A stretch of DNA of 64,000 nt from JAAZPT01 sp964544955 (GTDB lineage Bacteria; Bacillota; Clostridia; Christensenellales; Aristaeellaceae). Positions 42,929 to 52,071 of the stretch are shown piece after piece; within the stretch, counting starts at the first letter, position 1, and each line of letters opens with the position of its first letter. Under the pieces are notes generated by a model that was not told the origin of the DNA, ran no database searches, and saw nothing but the letters and a program-made list of their open reading frames with translations. Both the position numbers and the translations under genes were made by a program. Where the stretch lies: positions 558,001-622,000 of the forward strand of contig CAZJEB010000001.1 of NCBI GenBank assembly GCA_964544955.1. Reading direction: 5' to 3'.

Positions 42929-43014
42929 AAGTACTCTAAACTTATTTTACTTATCCAACGCTTCAGCAAATAACCGTTTGCTTTTCAAACAGGGTCGTTG
43001 GCTTTAGTGTACTT
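42929..43014 (-). ncRNA. Unidentified structured leader RNA before the DUF1292 gene
   Basis: On the minus strand, starting at the expected transcription start, three nested stems can be drawn: AAGTAC-A-CTAAA with TTTAG-A-GTACTT (outer), CCAACG with CGTTGG (middle) and GTTTG-loop-CAAAC extended by ACC/GGT (inner), with asymmetric internal loops between them. It does not match any riboswitch consensus that I know. It ends about 40 bases before the DUF1292 start. Confidence 0.5.
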
Positions 43015-43029
43015 CTTGTTTCTACCTAT

Positions 43030-43058
43030 AATATAGCATGGTAAATTTTAAATGTCAA
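43030..43058 (-). promoter_or_regulatory. Sigma-A type promoter for the structured leader and DUF1292 gene
   Basis: On the minus strand consensus TTGACA (43053-43058), 17-base spacer, TATATT (43030-43035). Confidence 0.75.
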
Positions 43059-43101
43059 TAGCAATTTATCAAATAATTACTAATTTTTGATATTTTATAC
43101 A

Positions 43102-44166
43102 TTAATCGCCACTTTTAAGTAAGGCAACAATACCATATATACTTCTTTCAGTTATACCTGTTTGACTTATTTGACCACTTTTAAAAAGATAATCTGTATT
43201 TATGCAATATTGGTAAGCATCAAACAACACATTTAAGCTGTATTTTTTAATAATATCTAGCCTTTTATTTACTGCAAAAGAAGGAATTTCTGCTATTTTT
43301 TGTATTTCATTAATATTTACTTTTTCCCTAACTAAAGATTTTATGTAATATGATATTCTAAATTCTCTAAGTAGCATTGCAAATAGCATATACTCTGCTT
43401 CGCCATTTTTTAAAAGGTTTTTTGCAATCCTTATTGCATTATTTATATTTAGTGATAATAGCGCATCAGTCATATTAAAAACTGAATAATTTATACTTTT
43501 AGAGCTAATATTATCAATATCTGTTTGATTAATACTATCGGCATTATCCACATAGGCTATAAGTTTATCTATTTCATTTTTAAGTATTGCTGCATCATTG
43601 CCAACAGAATACTGTAGTTTTTGAGCTGCATCATAAGATATTTGCTTTTTACTTTTATTAACTTCTCTTGTTATCCATTTAATAGAATCATTGTTAGTTA
43701 AAGGCGTAAAGCTTACAAGGGAATCATTATCAATAATGGCTTGTGTAAGTTTTTTTCTACTATCCGCATAAGCCTTTATAAGTATAAATATTACTGTGTA
43801 TTCCGGTATTTCAGTAATATAGTTAATTAAAATATCGGCATCATCTTTAGGTGGCTTTTTTACATCACTCTTTTTGCTTTTAGTTTCTTTACCTTTGTTT
43901 GCCACGGATCCAAGCAAATTAAAATCATTAACTATAACAAGCCTATAATCACTCATAAGCGGTTGAATTTGTGCGGTTTCTATAAGTGTTTGAACATCTG
44001 GATTGGTAAGGTATGATATATTCAAATCCTTAAAGTCAGCATTAACCAATGTTTTTATAGCATAATCTAAACCCAACTTTTTTAGGTATTCTTCTTCCCC
44101 TTCAAGAACATATATTCTTTTAATATTTTTGCTTTGAATTTCTCTTGCAAAGTTATCTCTGTTCAT
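43102..44166 (-). CDS. holA: DNA polymerase III delta subunit
   Basis: 354 residues of the HolA family. The N-terminal part (IKRIYVLEGEEEYLKKLGLDYAIK) is the degenerate clamp-loader ATPase, followed by TPLTNNDSIKWITREVNK, LQYSVGNDAAILKNEIDKLIAY (about residues 178-200) and a helical C-terminal collar. It opens the sliding clamp within the clamp-loader complex. It overlaps comEC by 14 bases, the conserved comEC-holA arrangement. Last gene of the rqcP-ispDF-MBL-comEC-holA train. Confidence 0.92.
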   Translation of the reverse strand: MNRDNFAREIQSKNIKRIYVLEGEEEYLKKLGLDYAIKTLVNADFKDLNISYLTNPDVQTLIETAQIQPLMSDYRLVIVNDFNLLGSVANKGKETKSKKSDVKKPPKDDADILINYITEIPEYTVIFILIKAYADSRKKLTQAIIDNDSLVSFTPLTNNDSIKWITREVNKSKKQISYDAAQKLQYSVGNDAAILKNEIDKLIAYVDNADSINQTDIDNISSKSINYSVFNMTDALLSLNINNAIRIAKNLLKNGEAEYMLFAMLLREFRISYYIKSLVREKVNINEIQKIAEIPSFAVNKRLDIIKKYSLNVLFDAYQYCINTDYLFKSGQISQTGITERSIYGIVALLKSGD

Positions 44167-46489
44167 ATGGCTCCTTGTTTGTATAGGTTTTTACTTTAAA
44201 AGCTTCATTTTCAAAATATATATTTATATCACCATGTACATCACTTCTAAACATGCTAATATTATTATTCTTTAAGTTATTTATTACATCAACGTGAGGT
44301 ATAGTTGTGCTTTTTATGCTGGATGTTATTATTGCCATCGATGGACTAACATACTCTAAAAACTTGTTACTTGAACTCGTTTTACTCCCATGATGCCCTA
44401 CTTTTAATATATCCGCACTATTGGCCGCATAATTTTCATATTTTGCAGTTAAATCGCTCATTGATAGTATATTACAATTGTTAATATTTATCAAAAGTAC
44501 CATAGCACTATCATTTGGGTCTTTCCCTGCTCTAACTGGAACATCTTCAGGGAACATAACTTTAATATTGGTATCTTTATATTTAAATAAATCACCTGCA
44601 ACAACTTCAGTTATACTTATACCCTTATCCCTTGCCAATTGAATTAAACCCTTACTATATTCATCGCTAAGGGTATGTTCAGCCCATTTGCTTATATAAA
44701 TATTATTTATTTTTACATCGTTTTTTATTAAGCTTTCTAACCCGCCTGCATGATCGTTATGAAGATGGGTAATAAAAAGATCATCTATATTCCTGTTATA
44801 TTTTTTTAGATAATTTGATAGCTCTATGCCAGTTTCACCAGTATCTATTACTATTGTATAATTACCATCTCTAATTACCGCACAATCCGCTTGCCCAACA
44901 TTTAGTTGTGTATATGCCAATGAACTTGGCTTATTTAAGTAAGAAAACATTAATGTAATTGCCAATGTTATTGATATTAATATAATCCGTTTTTTACGTG
45001 CAATTCGAAATATACCTGGTAATAAAAGAAGTATAATTATAATAAATGATATTGCTTGTAAAACATTCGGTTGCGAAAATTCAATTAACCAATTCTCAAA
45101 CACTTTACTATAGGATATTAATTTCACAGTAATTGCACAGCTTAATTTTGCTATAAAAGCAATTATTGTACCTAGTATAGGGATATAATAGCTAAATAAA
45201 ACAAGCATTAAAATTGGCACTAAAATCGCTATTATAGGTATAATGAATATGTTTAAAATTAAACTTATAGGTGATATATAACCAAAGTAAAATACCATGG
45301 GTATAAACACACCCAACTGAGCACCAAAGCTTAATGCTAAAGGAGAAATTATATATTTTACAGCTAACTTTAAAGGTTTATTATTATATATTCCTTTTAG
45401 TATTTTGTTATATATAAAGTAATTTAACCTTTTAGATACCAAAGCTATACCCAAAACAGCACAAAAGGAAAATATAAAGCTTAAAGAATATAGCAAAAGC
45501 GGGTTAATTATTAGCATAACAAAGCAACTTAAAACAAGGGATAAGCTTAGCTCATATTTTCTGCCAATAATATGGCTTGCTTGCAATATGGCTAACATTA
45601 ATATTGTTCTTACTGTTGAGGGCGAAAACCCTGTAATCCAACCATATATACTAACTATTGCTAACAATAAAATTGCTTTAGGTATTTTAGAAACCTTTAA
45701 CTTTTTTAATATTAATAATACAATACCTGCAATTATGCCTACATGTAAGCCTGAAACTGAAAATACATGCGATATTCCCAATTTTGAATATAGTTGTTTT
45801 TCTTGATAATCTAAGTTATATTTATCCCCCAATAACAGTGCAGATGCAAGCCCTGCATATTCACCCAAGGTAGTGTTAAATATACCATTCAATTTTTCAC
45901 GTATTGTATAGGCTACATTACCACTAGTTTTATCTAATACTACAATATTTTTTATATTACTTATACCAAAATCAAGCCTATTTTGTTTTAGATACATTCT
46001 AAAATCAAAAGAATAATCACTAAGGTTTTTAAAAGGTAAGTATATGTTACCTTCAAAGGATATTCTATCGCCATTTTGCAAAGAAAAATCGCTTACCTCA
46101 TCAATTTTATAGGTACAATATGCCGAATATGGCACTTTAGCCCCATCAAGTGATACATCTTTAATAATAAACGATTGTTTGTTGAATTCTTTTTCAGTAA
46201 CTGCACCATATATAGTTCCTGTAACAATTGTATTGCCTTCATTAATATCTATATTTTTAAGGCTATAAAAAGAAGATATTGCTCCAAATGAAAATATTAC
46301 GCACAATAGTGTAATAGCTACTTTCATTTTCAAAACAAGCATGATAATAAAACTAACAATAGAAAAAAGCCCAATGATTATGAGCATATTTTCATTATCA
46401 ACACTTGACCCTAATATGATGCCTAAAATAAGGGCAAATGTTGCATAAACTATATAAAACCCTTTTAAAAAATCAGCATCTTTATACAT
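44153..46489 (-). CDS. comEC: DNA internalisation protein ComEC/Rec2
   Basis: 778 residues: an N-terminal OB-like domain (DUF4131) between membrane helices, the Competence domain of many helices (about residues 215-490, with SKLGISHVFSVSGLHVGI and GWITGFSPSTVRT), and a C-terminal metallo-beta-lactamase domain (LYAQLNVGQADCAVIRDGNY and ITHLHNDHAGG, about 525-760). It forms the DNA channel for transformation. No comEA or comG genes are nearby. The start codon shares its A with the stop of the upstream MBL gene (TAATG). Confidence 0.93.
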   Translation of the reverse strand: MYKDADFLKGFYIVYATFALILGIILGSSVDNENMLIIIGLFSIVSFIIMLVLKMKVAITLLCVIFSFGAISSFYSLKNIDINEGNTIVTGTIYGAVTEKEFNKQSFIIKDVSLDGAKVPYSAYCTYKIDEVSDFSLQNGDRISFEGNIYLPFKNLSDYSFDFRMYLKQNRLDFGISNIKNIVVLDKTSGNVAYTIREKLNGIFNTTLGEYAGLASALLLGDKYNLDYQEKQLYSKLGISHVFSVSGLHVGIIAGIVLLILKKLKVSKIPKAILLLAIVSIYGWITGFSPSTVRTILMLAILQASHIIGRKYELSLSLVLSCFVMLIINPLLLYSLSFIFSFCAVLGIALVSKRLNYFIYNKILKGIYNNKPLKLAVKYIISPLALSFGAQLGVFIPMVFYFGYISPISLILNIFIIPIIAILVPILMLVLFSYYIPILGTIIAFIAKLSCAITVKLISYSKVFENWLIEFSQPNVLQAISFIIIILLLLPGIFRIARKKRIILISITLAITLMFSYLNKPSSLAYTQLNVGQADCAVIRDGNYTIVIDTGETGIELSNYLKKYNRNIDDLFITHLHNDHAGGLESLIKNDVKINNIYISKWAEHTLSDEYSKGLIQLARDKGISITEVVAGDLFKYKDTNIKVMFPEDVPVRAGKDPNDSAMVLLININNCNILSMSDLTAKYENYAANSADILKVGHHGSKTSSSNKFLEYVSPSMAIITSSIKSTTIPHVDVINNLKNNNISMFRSDVHGDINIYFENEAFKVKTYTNKEPYEQR

Positions 46490-47214
46490 TATAATTGGTA
46501 TATTTTTAAAGCTTGAATAAGTTCAGAGTTTGAAAAACCATCTTTTGCTTCCGCTAATATATCATAAGCATTTAACATAGGTGAGCTATGGGTTAATATC
46601 ATCTTTTTAACATTAGCTTTATTAGCTAATTCTGCTGATAATTTTGCCGATAAATGTGGCTTTGTTTCACTCCATACATCATGGGTAAAGCATGCATCAA
46701 TTATTAATACATCAACATTATTAAAAAATTTACTTAAGCCTTCAAAATAGTTTGTATCACCCGTATATACAAGGGATTTATCACCTTCTACAACCCTAAA
46801 CATTATAGATTTAACAGGATGTTTTGCTATACCAACAATAAATTTTAGCTCATTTATTTGTACTTCATCCCCTGGTACAAGGTTTATTACATCAAAATAT
46901 TTATTAGCTAAAGCCTCTTTATAAAAATTTGAATCATTATCTGCAACTGTATACAATTTTAATTTTTTACCATCTTCCGCATTAAATTGAAAAAAGTAAG
47001 ATAATGAAAAAATATCAGAGCAATGGTCTGCATGCCAATGGCTTATAAACAATGCATCTAAACTTAAAGGGTTAACAATTTTTACAAGCTTTGCAAGGGA
47101 CCCTGCCCCCATATCCATAACAACTTTTGTATTATCATTATAAATTAAATAGCTTGAGCATGCTCCATCCGCCTTTGGGTAAGCAGCATCAACACCTAAA
47201 GGAATAAACTTCAT
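46489..47214 (-). CDS. MBL-fold metallo-hydrolase
   Basis: 241 residues. The zinc motif SHWHADHCSD (about residues 58-67), then AKHPVKSIMFRV, YTGDTNYFEG and the late MILTHSSP His are in the order of the RNase Z/phosphodiesterase-like branch. Family members hydrolyse phosphodiesters or related esters. Lies between ispDF and comEC with coupled stops and starts. Substrate unknown. Confidence 0.82.
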   Translation of the reverse strand: MKFIPLGVDAAYPKADGACSSYLIYNDNTKVVMDMGAGSLAKLVKIVNPLSLDALFISHWHADHCSDIFSLSYFFQFNAEDGKKLKLYTVADNDSNFYKEALANKYFDVINLVPGDEVQINELKFIVGIAKHPVKSIMFRVVEGDKSLVYTGDTNYFEGLSKFFNNVDVLIIDACFTHDVWSETKPHLSAKLSAELANKANVKKMILTHSSPMLNAYDILAEAKDGFSNSELIQALKIYQL

Positions 47215-47223
47215 ACTAGCCTC

Positions 47224-48357
47224 CTATATGTTTACAATTGTACAAACTGCGTTTGCTGCAATTCCTTCTCCCCTACCACAAAAACCCAATTTTTCTGTAG
47301 TAGTCGCCTTTACATTTATTGAACCTTTTTTTACTTCTAAAACATTTTCAAGATTATTTACCATGTTATCAATAAACGGTGAAAGTTTAGGTAATTGTGC
47401 TATAATTGTTATATCTGCCTGTTTTAGTTTGTAGTTTTTATTTTTAAGCATTGCAACTACAGTTTTAAGTAAATTTATAGAGTTTGCATCCTTATACTTA
47501 GCATCAGTATCTGGAAATATTTTACCTATATCCCCCATTGCTGCAGCCCCCAAAATTGCATCAATAAGAGCATGGGTTGCTACATCAGCATCACTATGAC
47601 CAAGCAAGCCTTTATTATAAGGTACCTCAACACCACATAGTATTAATTTCCTACCTTCAACAAGTTTATGAACATCATAACCAAAGCCTATACGAATATC
47701 TAGGCTTGTTTCTTTAGGTAAATCATCAACTGTTGTAATTTTTATATTATCTTTACTACCCATAACAATTTTTACCTCAACACCTATTTTTTCTACAAGG
47801 CTTGAATCGTCTGTACCTTCAATATTGTTTTCCTTAGCATAATCATAAGCTTTAATCAGAATATCCTTTTTAAAGCCTTGCGGTGTTTGTATAGAATATA
47901 CATTTGACCTATCAATAGTAGTTTGAACTATATTATCATTGGCCCTTTTTAATGTATCAAAAACAGGATAGGCGGCTATTGCTGCCCCATTATTATATGC
48001 CTCATTTATTACATTATTAATAATATTATCATTAACAAATGGCCTTGCCGCATCATGCACTAAAATAACATCAGCGTTTGCAGGAACAAGCTTTAAACCA
48101 TTGTTTACTGAGCCTTGCCTGGTGCTTCCACCATATGTTATAAAAACATTGTTTATATTATTCCTAATTAAATCACTTTTAATTTCAGCTTCATCATCAG
48201 GCCTAACAACTAATATTATTCCATTAACAAGGCCAAGGAATTTTGAAACACATGTTGAAAGTACGCTTTTGCCACTTATATTAAGCAAAACCTTGTTTTT
48301 TTGCATGCCCATCCTTGTACCAGAACCACCCGCAACAATAATTGCCCAAGTATTCAT
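47224..48357 (-). CDS. ispDF: Bifunctional IspD-IspF, isoprenoid (MEP) pathway enzyme
   Basis: 377 residues, two fused enzymes. Residues of about 1-220 are IspD (IIVAGGSGTRMGMQKNKVLL nucleotide-binding loop, VHDAARPFV, TPQGFKKDIL), which makes CDP-methylerythritol. Residues of about 222-377 are IspF (RIGFGYDVHKLVEGRKLILCGVEVP with the zinc ligands, HSDADVATHALIDAILGAAA, TTTEKLGFCGRGEGIAA), the cyclase. The intervening IspE kinase is not here. The fusion is common in some Proteobacteria and occurs sporadically in Clostridia. Its start overlaps the rqcP stop by one base. Confidence 0.96.
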   Translation of the reverse strand: MNTWAIIVAGGSGTRMGMQKNKVLLNISGKSVLSTCVSKFLGLVNGIILVVRPDDEAEIKSDLIRNNINNVFITYGGSTRQGSVNNGLKLVPANADVILVHDAARPFVNDNIINNVINEAYNNGAAIAAYPVFDTLKRANDNIVQTTIDRSNVYSIQTPQGFKKDILIKAYDYAKENNIEGTDDSSLVEKIGVEVKIVMGSKDNIKITTVDDLPKETSLDIRIGFGYDVHKLVEGRKLILCGVEVPYNKGLLGHSDADVATHALIDAILGAAAMGDIGKIFPDTDAKYKDANSINLLKTVVAMLKNKNYKLKQADITIIAQLPKLSPFIDNMVNNLENVLEVKKGSINVKATTTEKLGFCGRGEGIAANAVCTIVNI

Positions 48358-48617
48358 TAGCCCTCCAATATATCAGAGCTTAAAGTTTGATACATAAGTT
48401 GAGCATCATCTTTTTTTACAACTTCCTTAACTTCAAGCACTTTATATTTTGACACTCTATTGCCATACCTAATTTCTATTATATCACCAATTTTAACTTC
48501 ACTGCCAGATTTTGCAACTTTATCATTTAGCATAACCCTACCAGCATTGCAGGCCTCATTGGCTATTGTTCTTCGTTTTATTATCCTTGAAACTTTTAAA
48601 TATTTATCTATTCTCAT
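48357..48617 (-). CDS. rqcP: S4-domain ribosome quality control factor RqcP (YabO)
   Basis: 86 residues from ATG 48617 (GAGGAATAT upstream). MRIDKYLKVSRIIKRRTIANEACNAGRV and LNDKVAKSGSEVKIGDIIEI are the S4 signature of the YabO/RqcP family, which binds stalled 50S subunits with RqcH. A longer in-frame reading begins inside the preceding terminator hairpin and is not used. In Bacillus it lies next to yabP and yabQ; here ispDF follows instead. Confidence 0.9.
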   Translation of the reverse strand: MRIDKYLKVSRIIKRRTIANEACNAGRVMLNDKVAKSGSEVKIGDIIEIRYGNRVSKYKVLEVKEVVKKDDAQLMYQTLSSDILEG

Positions 48618-48636
48618 ATATTCCTCTAACAAAAAA

Positions 48637-48663
48637 GGACCCATGCTGCAATAGCACGGGTCC
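48637..48663 (-). terminator. Terminator after hup
   Basis: On the minus strand GGACCC-g-TGCT, loop, AGCA-t-GGGTCC followed by TTTTTT, directly after the hup stop. It may allow partial read-through into rqcP. Confidence 0.8.
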
Positions 48664-48670
48664 AAATTAA

Positions 48671-48952
48671 TTATTTCTTCTTGTTTACAGCGTCTTTCAA
48701 TGCTTTGCCTGCACGGAATGTGGGTTTGATGGATGCAGGGATTTTAATTTTAGCGCCTGTATGAGGGTTGTGGCCTTCATGTGCAGCACGTTTTCTAACA
48801 TCGAATGAGCCAAATCCAACGATTTGAACTTTTTCTTTTTTAGCTAATGCTTCTATAATTGTTTCTACAACTGCTTTTAAAGCTGCTTCTGAGTCTTTTT
48901 TGGTAAAACCGGTTTTTTCTGCTATTTTAGCTGTTAATTCTGCTTTGTTCAT
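48671..48952 (-). CDS. hup: DNA-binding protein HU
   Basis: 93 residues from ATG 48952 after AAGGAGG. MNKAELTAKIAEKTGFTKKDSEAAL, VQIVGFGSFDVRKRAAHEGHNPHTG and IKPTFRAGKALKDAVN cover the HU dimer body and the DNA-clasping arms with a Pro near the tip. General nucleoid protein. Position after mazG follows the Bacillus-type order. The region just before it contains CCCAATTGGG and GAGC-AAAT-GCTC hairpins in the leader. Confidence 0.95.
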   Translation of the reverse strand: MNKAELTAKIAEKTGFTKKDSEAALKAVVETIIEALAKKEKVQIVGFGSFDVRKRAAHEGHNPHTGAKIKIPASIKPTFRAGKALKDAVNKKK

Positions 48953-49033
48953 TAAAGAATTCCTCCTTAAAATTGATCCCAATTGGGACGAGCATTTGCT
49001 CTCTAGTTTGAAAAACATCTACACGTAGGAATA

Positions 49034-50488
49034 TTAGCCTTCGCACTGTTTTTCTCTATTCCAGTATACATCCATTTCTTTTAAAGTCAAGTGTTTTAAC
49101 GATTTTCCGTCAATTTTTATTAAATTTTCCATATTTTTAAAGCGTTTTATGAACTTTTCGGTAGATTTTGTAAGAATAATGTCCGGATCTTTACCTAACA
49201 GGCGTACAAGGTTAACCACAGAAAATAATAAATCACCCAATTCCATTTCAAGGTTTAAATTATTTATTGGATTTTTATTTAACTCTTGCTTAACTTCATC
49301 AGCTTCTTCATATACTTTTAATAATGCATCATTTACGTTTTCAAAATCAAAATTTACTTTTGCAGCTTTTTGTTGAACTTTATTTGCCCTTGATAGCGCG
49401 CCAGATATTTTAGAAACAGAATCCATAGTTTCGCCAACGCTAGATTGGCCTCTTTCCTTTTGTTTTACTTCTTCCCATATTTTTAGAACATCTTCTGCGC
49501 TATCTGCCTTTACATCCTTAAAAACGTGCACATGTCTACTAATCATTTTACTGCATATAGCGCTTGTAACATCATATATATTAAAGGTGCCTCGCTCTTT
49601 AGCAATTTTAGAGTGAAATACTATTTGTAAAAGCAAATCGCCCAATTCTTCACACATATGTTCATCATCATCCATATCAATTGCTTCAATTACTTCATAG
49701 GCTTCCTCTACTAAATATGGTCTAAGAGATTGGTGAGTTTGTTTTCTATCCCAAGGGCAACCTTCACGTGACCTAAGCTTTGCCATTATATCAAGAAGGT
49801 CATAAAAATCGAACTTATTTCTATCAATATAAGATGTGGCTGGCACAAAAACAGCACTTGTATGGTCAAATTTATTATCCATATCCAAAGCATAAAGTTT
49901 TGTATCAGTTTTTATTATATTTCCGTTACTATCCCTATTGAACAATACAATATTTGCATCATCATCCAATATGTTCATTAACAAAAGTTTAACATCACTT
50001 GCAAAAAGTTGAGAATTAATTTCAACAATTAAATATGATGTTGTAGCACTTAACTTTGTATTTATAAACTCCGAAGCAGGAATTAAATTAATATTATTTA
50101 AATTATAATTATTTAAATGGGATATATATTCGCTAAAACTTGATACGTTTGGTATTACTTCAACTTTTATATTGCTTGAAACTGTCTCAACTATTTTATT
50201 TACAGTAGAGTCAAAAAGGGTATCAATAACACAAAATAACGTATCCTGATTTTTTGCACAGCTTAAAACATATTCTGCTATTTTAATGTTAAGTTCATCA
50301 AAATCATAAACATCGTTATAAATACTATCCAAGCTTTTATAGTTTATATTGTTTTCGTTAAAATATTTAATGAAAGGATGATTATTTGTTCTAACAATTA
50401 TATTACTAGCCTTTGATATTATATTTGCTTGGCCAATAGTTAAATTATCCTTATTATATGGCATGGACATTATGTTTAGCGTGTTCAT
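49034..50488 (-). CDS. mazG: YabN-like protein: methylase-like N-terminal domain plus MazG nucleoside triphosphate pyrophosphohydrolase
   Basis: 484 residues. The first about 215 residues resemble the tetrapyrrole (SAM-dependent) methylase fold of YabN, but the sequence is diverged. The MazG part begins at about residue 232 with LRSREGCPWDRKQTHQSLRPYLVEEAYEVIEAI and contains CEELGDLLLQIVFHSKIA, EEVKQKERG and a second MazG repeat near LEMELGDLLFSVVNL. The metal-binding EExxE/ExxD residues are present. Cleans damaged or excess NTPs. Start overlaps the spoVB stop by one base. Confidence 0.92.
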   Translation of the reverse strand: MNTLNIMSMPYNKDNLTIGQANIISKASNIIVRTNNHPFIKYFNENNINYKSLDSIYNDVYDFDELNIKIAEYVLSCAKNQDTLFCVIDTLFDSTVNKIVETVSSNIKVEVIPNVSSFSEYISHLNNYNLNNINLIPASEFINTKLSATTSYLIVEINSQLFASDVKLLLMNILDDDANIVLFNRDSNGNIIKTDTKLYALDMDNKFDHTSAVFVPATSYIDRNKFDFYDLLDIMAKLRSREGCPWDRKQTHQSLRPYLVEEAYEVIEAIDMDDDEHMCEELGDLLLQIVFHSKIAKERGTFNIYDVTSAICSKMISRHVHVFKDVKADSAEDVLKIWEEVKQKERGQSSVGETMDSVSKISGALSRANKVQQKAAKVNFDFENVNDALLKVYEEADEVKQELNKNPINNLNLEMELGDLLFSVVNLVRLLGKDPDIILTKSTEKFIKRFKNMENLIKIDGKSLKHLTLKEMDVYWNREKQCEG

Positions 50489-52062
50489 TATGCTCTTTTA
50501 CCCCTTTTTAACATATTTAAATCGTTTTTATTAAGTGCTTTAAATACTATTGCCGACGCTACATATACAATAACGCCTACTAGCAACAATATTATTGTAG
50601 TTAACCTATTAAAAGGTAATAGCATTTTTAATAAATATACCACAACACCCATGGTTAGTGTGGCAGCCCCAGGACGAACTATATAGTTCATAAAATCAAA
50701 CTTAACTTTACCATATTTTGATACATAGTATAAGTTAGGTATTGTGCTTACTGTATAGCAAATTAACGATGCTATTGGTGCACCAAAAATATTAACTTCA
50801 GGAACCCCAACCAATGTATAATTGATTATTATTTTTAAAACAACACCTATCGCCAATGTATACATTGGTATTTTTGACTTGTTAAGGCCTTGTAATATTC
50901 CACTAGTTGCTTGTACAACTGTAAAAAGAACTATTGTAAAACTGGATATTTCAAGCAAATTAGCAGCAAGTTGAATATTATCAGCACCTAATGAGGAGTA
51001 GAAGAAATGTAGCAATTCCTTTGCTAAAAGGCTCATACCTAAGGATGACGGCAAACCTATAATAAATGCATACCTAATACCCAAATTACATTGCCTTGCA
51101 ATAGAATCATAATTATTTACAGCCATAGCGCTTGATATCGCGGGCACAAGGCTCATTGATATTGCTACAGCCAAGGCAGTAGGAACGTTTATTAGGGTTA
51201 TAACTAAACCCGAATATAAGCCAAAGGCAGAACGAGCTTGCTCCAATGTAAAGCCAATACTTCTAAGCCTATTAACTAGCATAGCAGAATCTACAAAGCC
51301 TGCAAAGGGTATAACGCATGCCCCTAATGTAATAGGAATAGCAAGGGATGCCAATCGTTTTATTATAGCTTTTGAGCTTAATAAAGGCCGTGTTAAATCT
51401 TGATTTACAGGCACAAAATTCTTTTTTGTATTTTTATATTTAAAGTAGATATATATTAACGCAAAAAACTCAGCAATAGACGTACCAAGGAGTGCGCCAG
51501 CTGCTGCAAAACCAATATCTACCCTTGCGCCTAAATAGGCTAAAGGCAGTGCAAATGCAACCTTTCCAACCTGTTCAACAAGTTGAGATATGGCTGTTGG
51601 TTGCATATCACTATGCCCTTGTGTATATCCTCTAAAGGCCGACATTACACATACTAACAATAATGATGGAGCTATGGCTATAAAACCAAGTTTGGTTTTT
51701 TCGTCCCCCACCCTTAAAGCTAACCAATTTGAGCCTGCCACCATTAAAAGCGTTGTAATTAAGCCAATTATAGCTAATACATATAAAGCGATTTTAAAGG
51801 TTTTATGTGCATTACGAGGATCATTTTCTGCAAGGCTATAAGATATCATCCTTGATATTGCAACTGGTAAACCTGCCGATGAAATAGTTAGCAACATGGC
51901 ATATGTTGGAAATACCATTTGATATATTCCCAAGCCCTCATCACCAATAAGCCATGCCAAAGGTATGCGAAATAGCACGCCAATAAGCTTGCAAATTATA
52001 CCAGTTATACCTAATACTGTTATACCATTTAACACAGACTTTTTTTGATTTACATTAGCCAT
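50488..52062 (-). CDS. spoVB: Polysaccharide flippase, stage V sporulation protein B family
   Basis: 524 residues with 14 predicted helices of the MOP/MurJ-like superfamily. GIYQMVFPTYAMLLTISSAGLPVAISRMIS near residues 45-75 and the RGYTQGHSDMQPTAISQLVEQ segment match the SpoVB/YabM branch, which moves lipid-linked precursors across the membrane. The order spoVB-mazG-hup-rqcP matches yabM-yabN-hup-yabO of Bacillus. It can be SpoVB proper or the vegetative YabM/MurJ-like flippase; sequence alone does not decide. Confidence 0.87.
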   Translation of the reverse strand: MANVNQKKSVLNGITVLGITGIICKLIGVLFRIPLAWLIGDEGLGIYQMVFPTYAMLLTISSAGLPVAISRMISYSLAENDPRNAHKTFKIALYVLAIIGLITTLLMVAGSNWLALRVGDEKTKLGFIAIAPSLLLVCVMSAFRGYTQGHSDMQPTAISQLVEQVGKVAFALPLAYLGARVDIGFAAAGALLGTSIAEFFALIYIYFKYKNTKKNFVPVNQDLTRPLLSSKAIIKRLASLAIPITLGACVIPFAGFVDSAMLVNRLRSIGFTLEQARSAFGLYSGLVITLINVPTALAVAISMSLVPAISSAMAVNNYDSIARQCNLGIRYAFIIGLPSSLGMSLLAKELLHFFYSSLGADNIQLAANLLEISSFTIVLFTVVQATSGILQGLNKSKIPMYTLAIGVVLKIIINYTLVGVPEVNIFGAPIASLICYTVSTIPNLYYVSKYGKVKFDFMNYIVRPGAATLTMGVVVYLLKMLLPFNRLTTIILLLVGVIVYVASAIVFKALNKNDLNMLKRGKRA

Positions 52063-52071
52063 AATACTACC

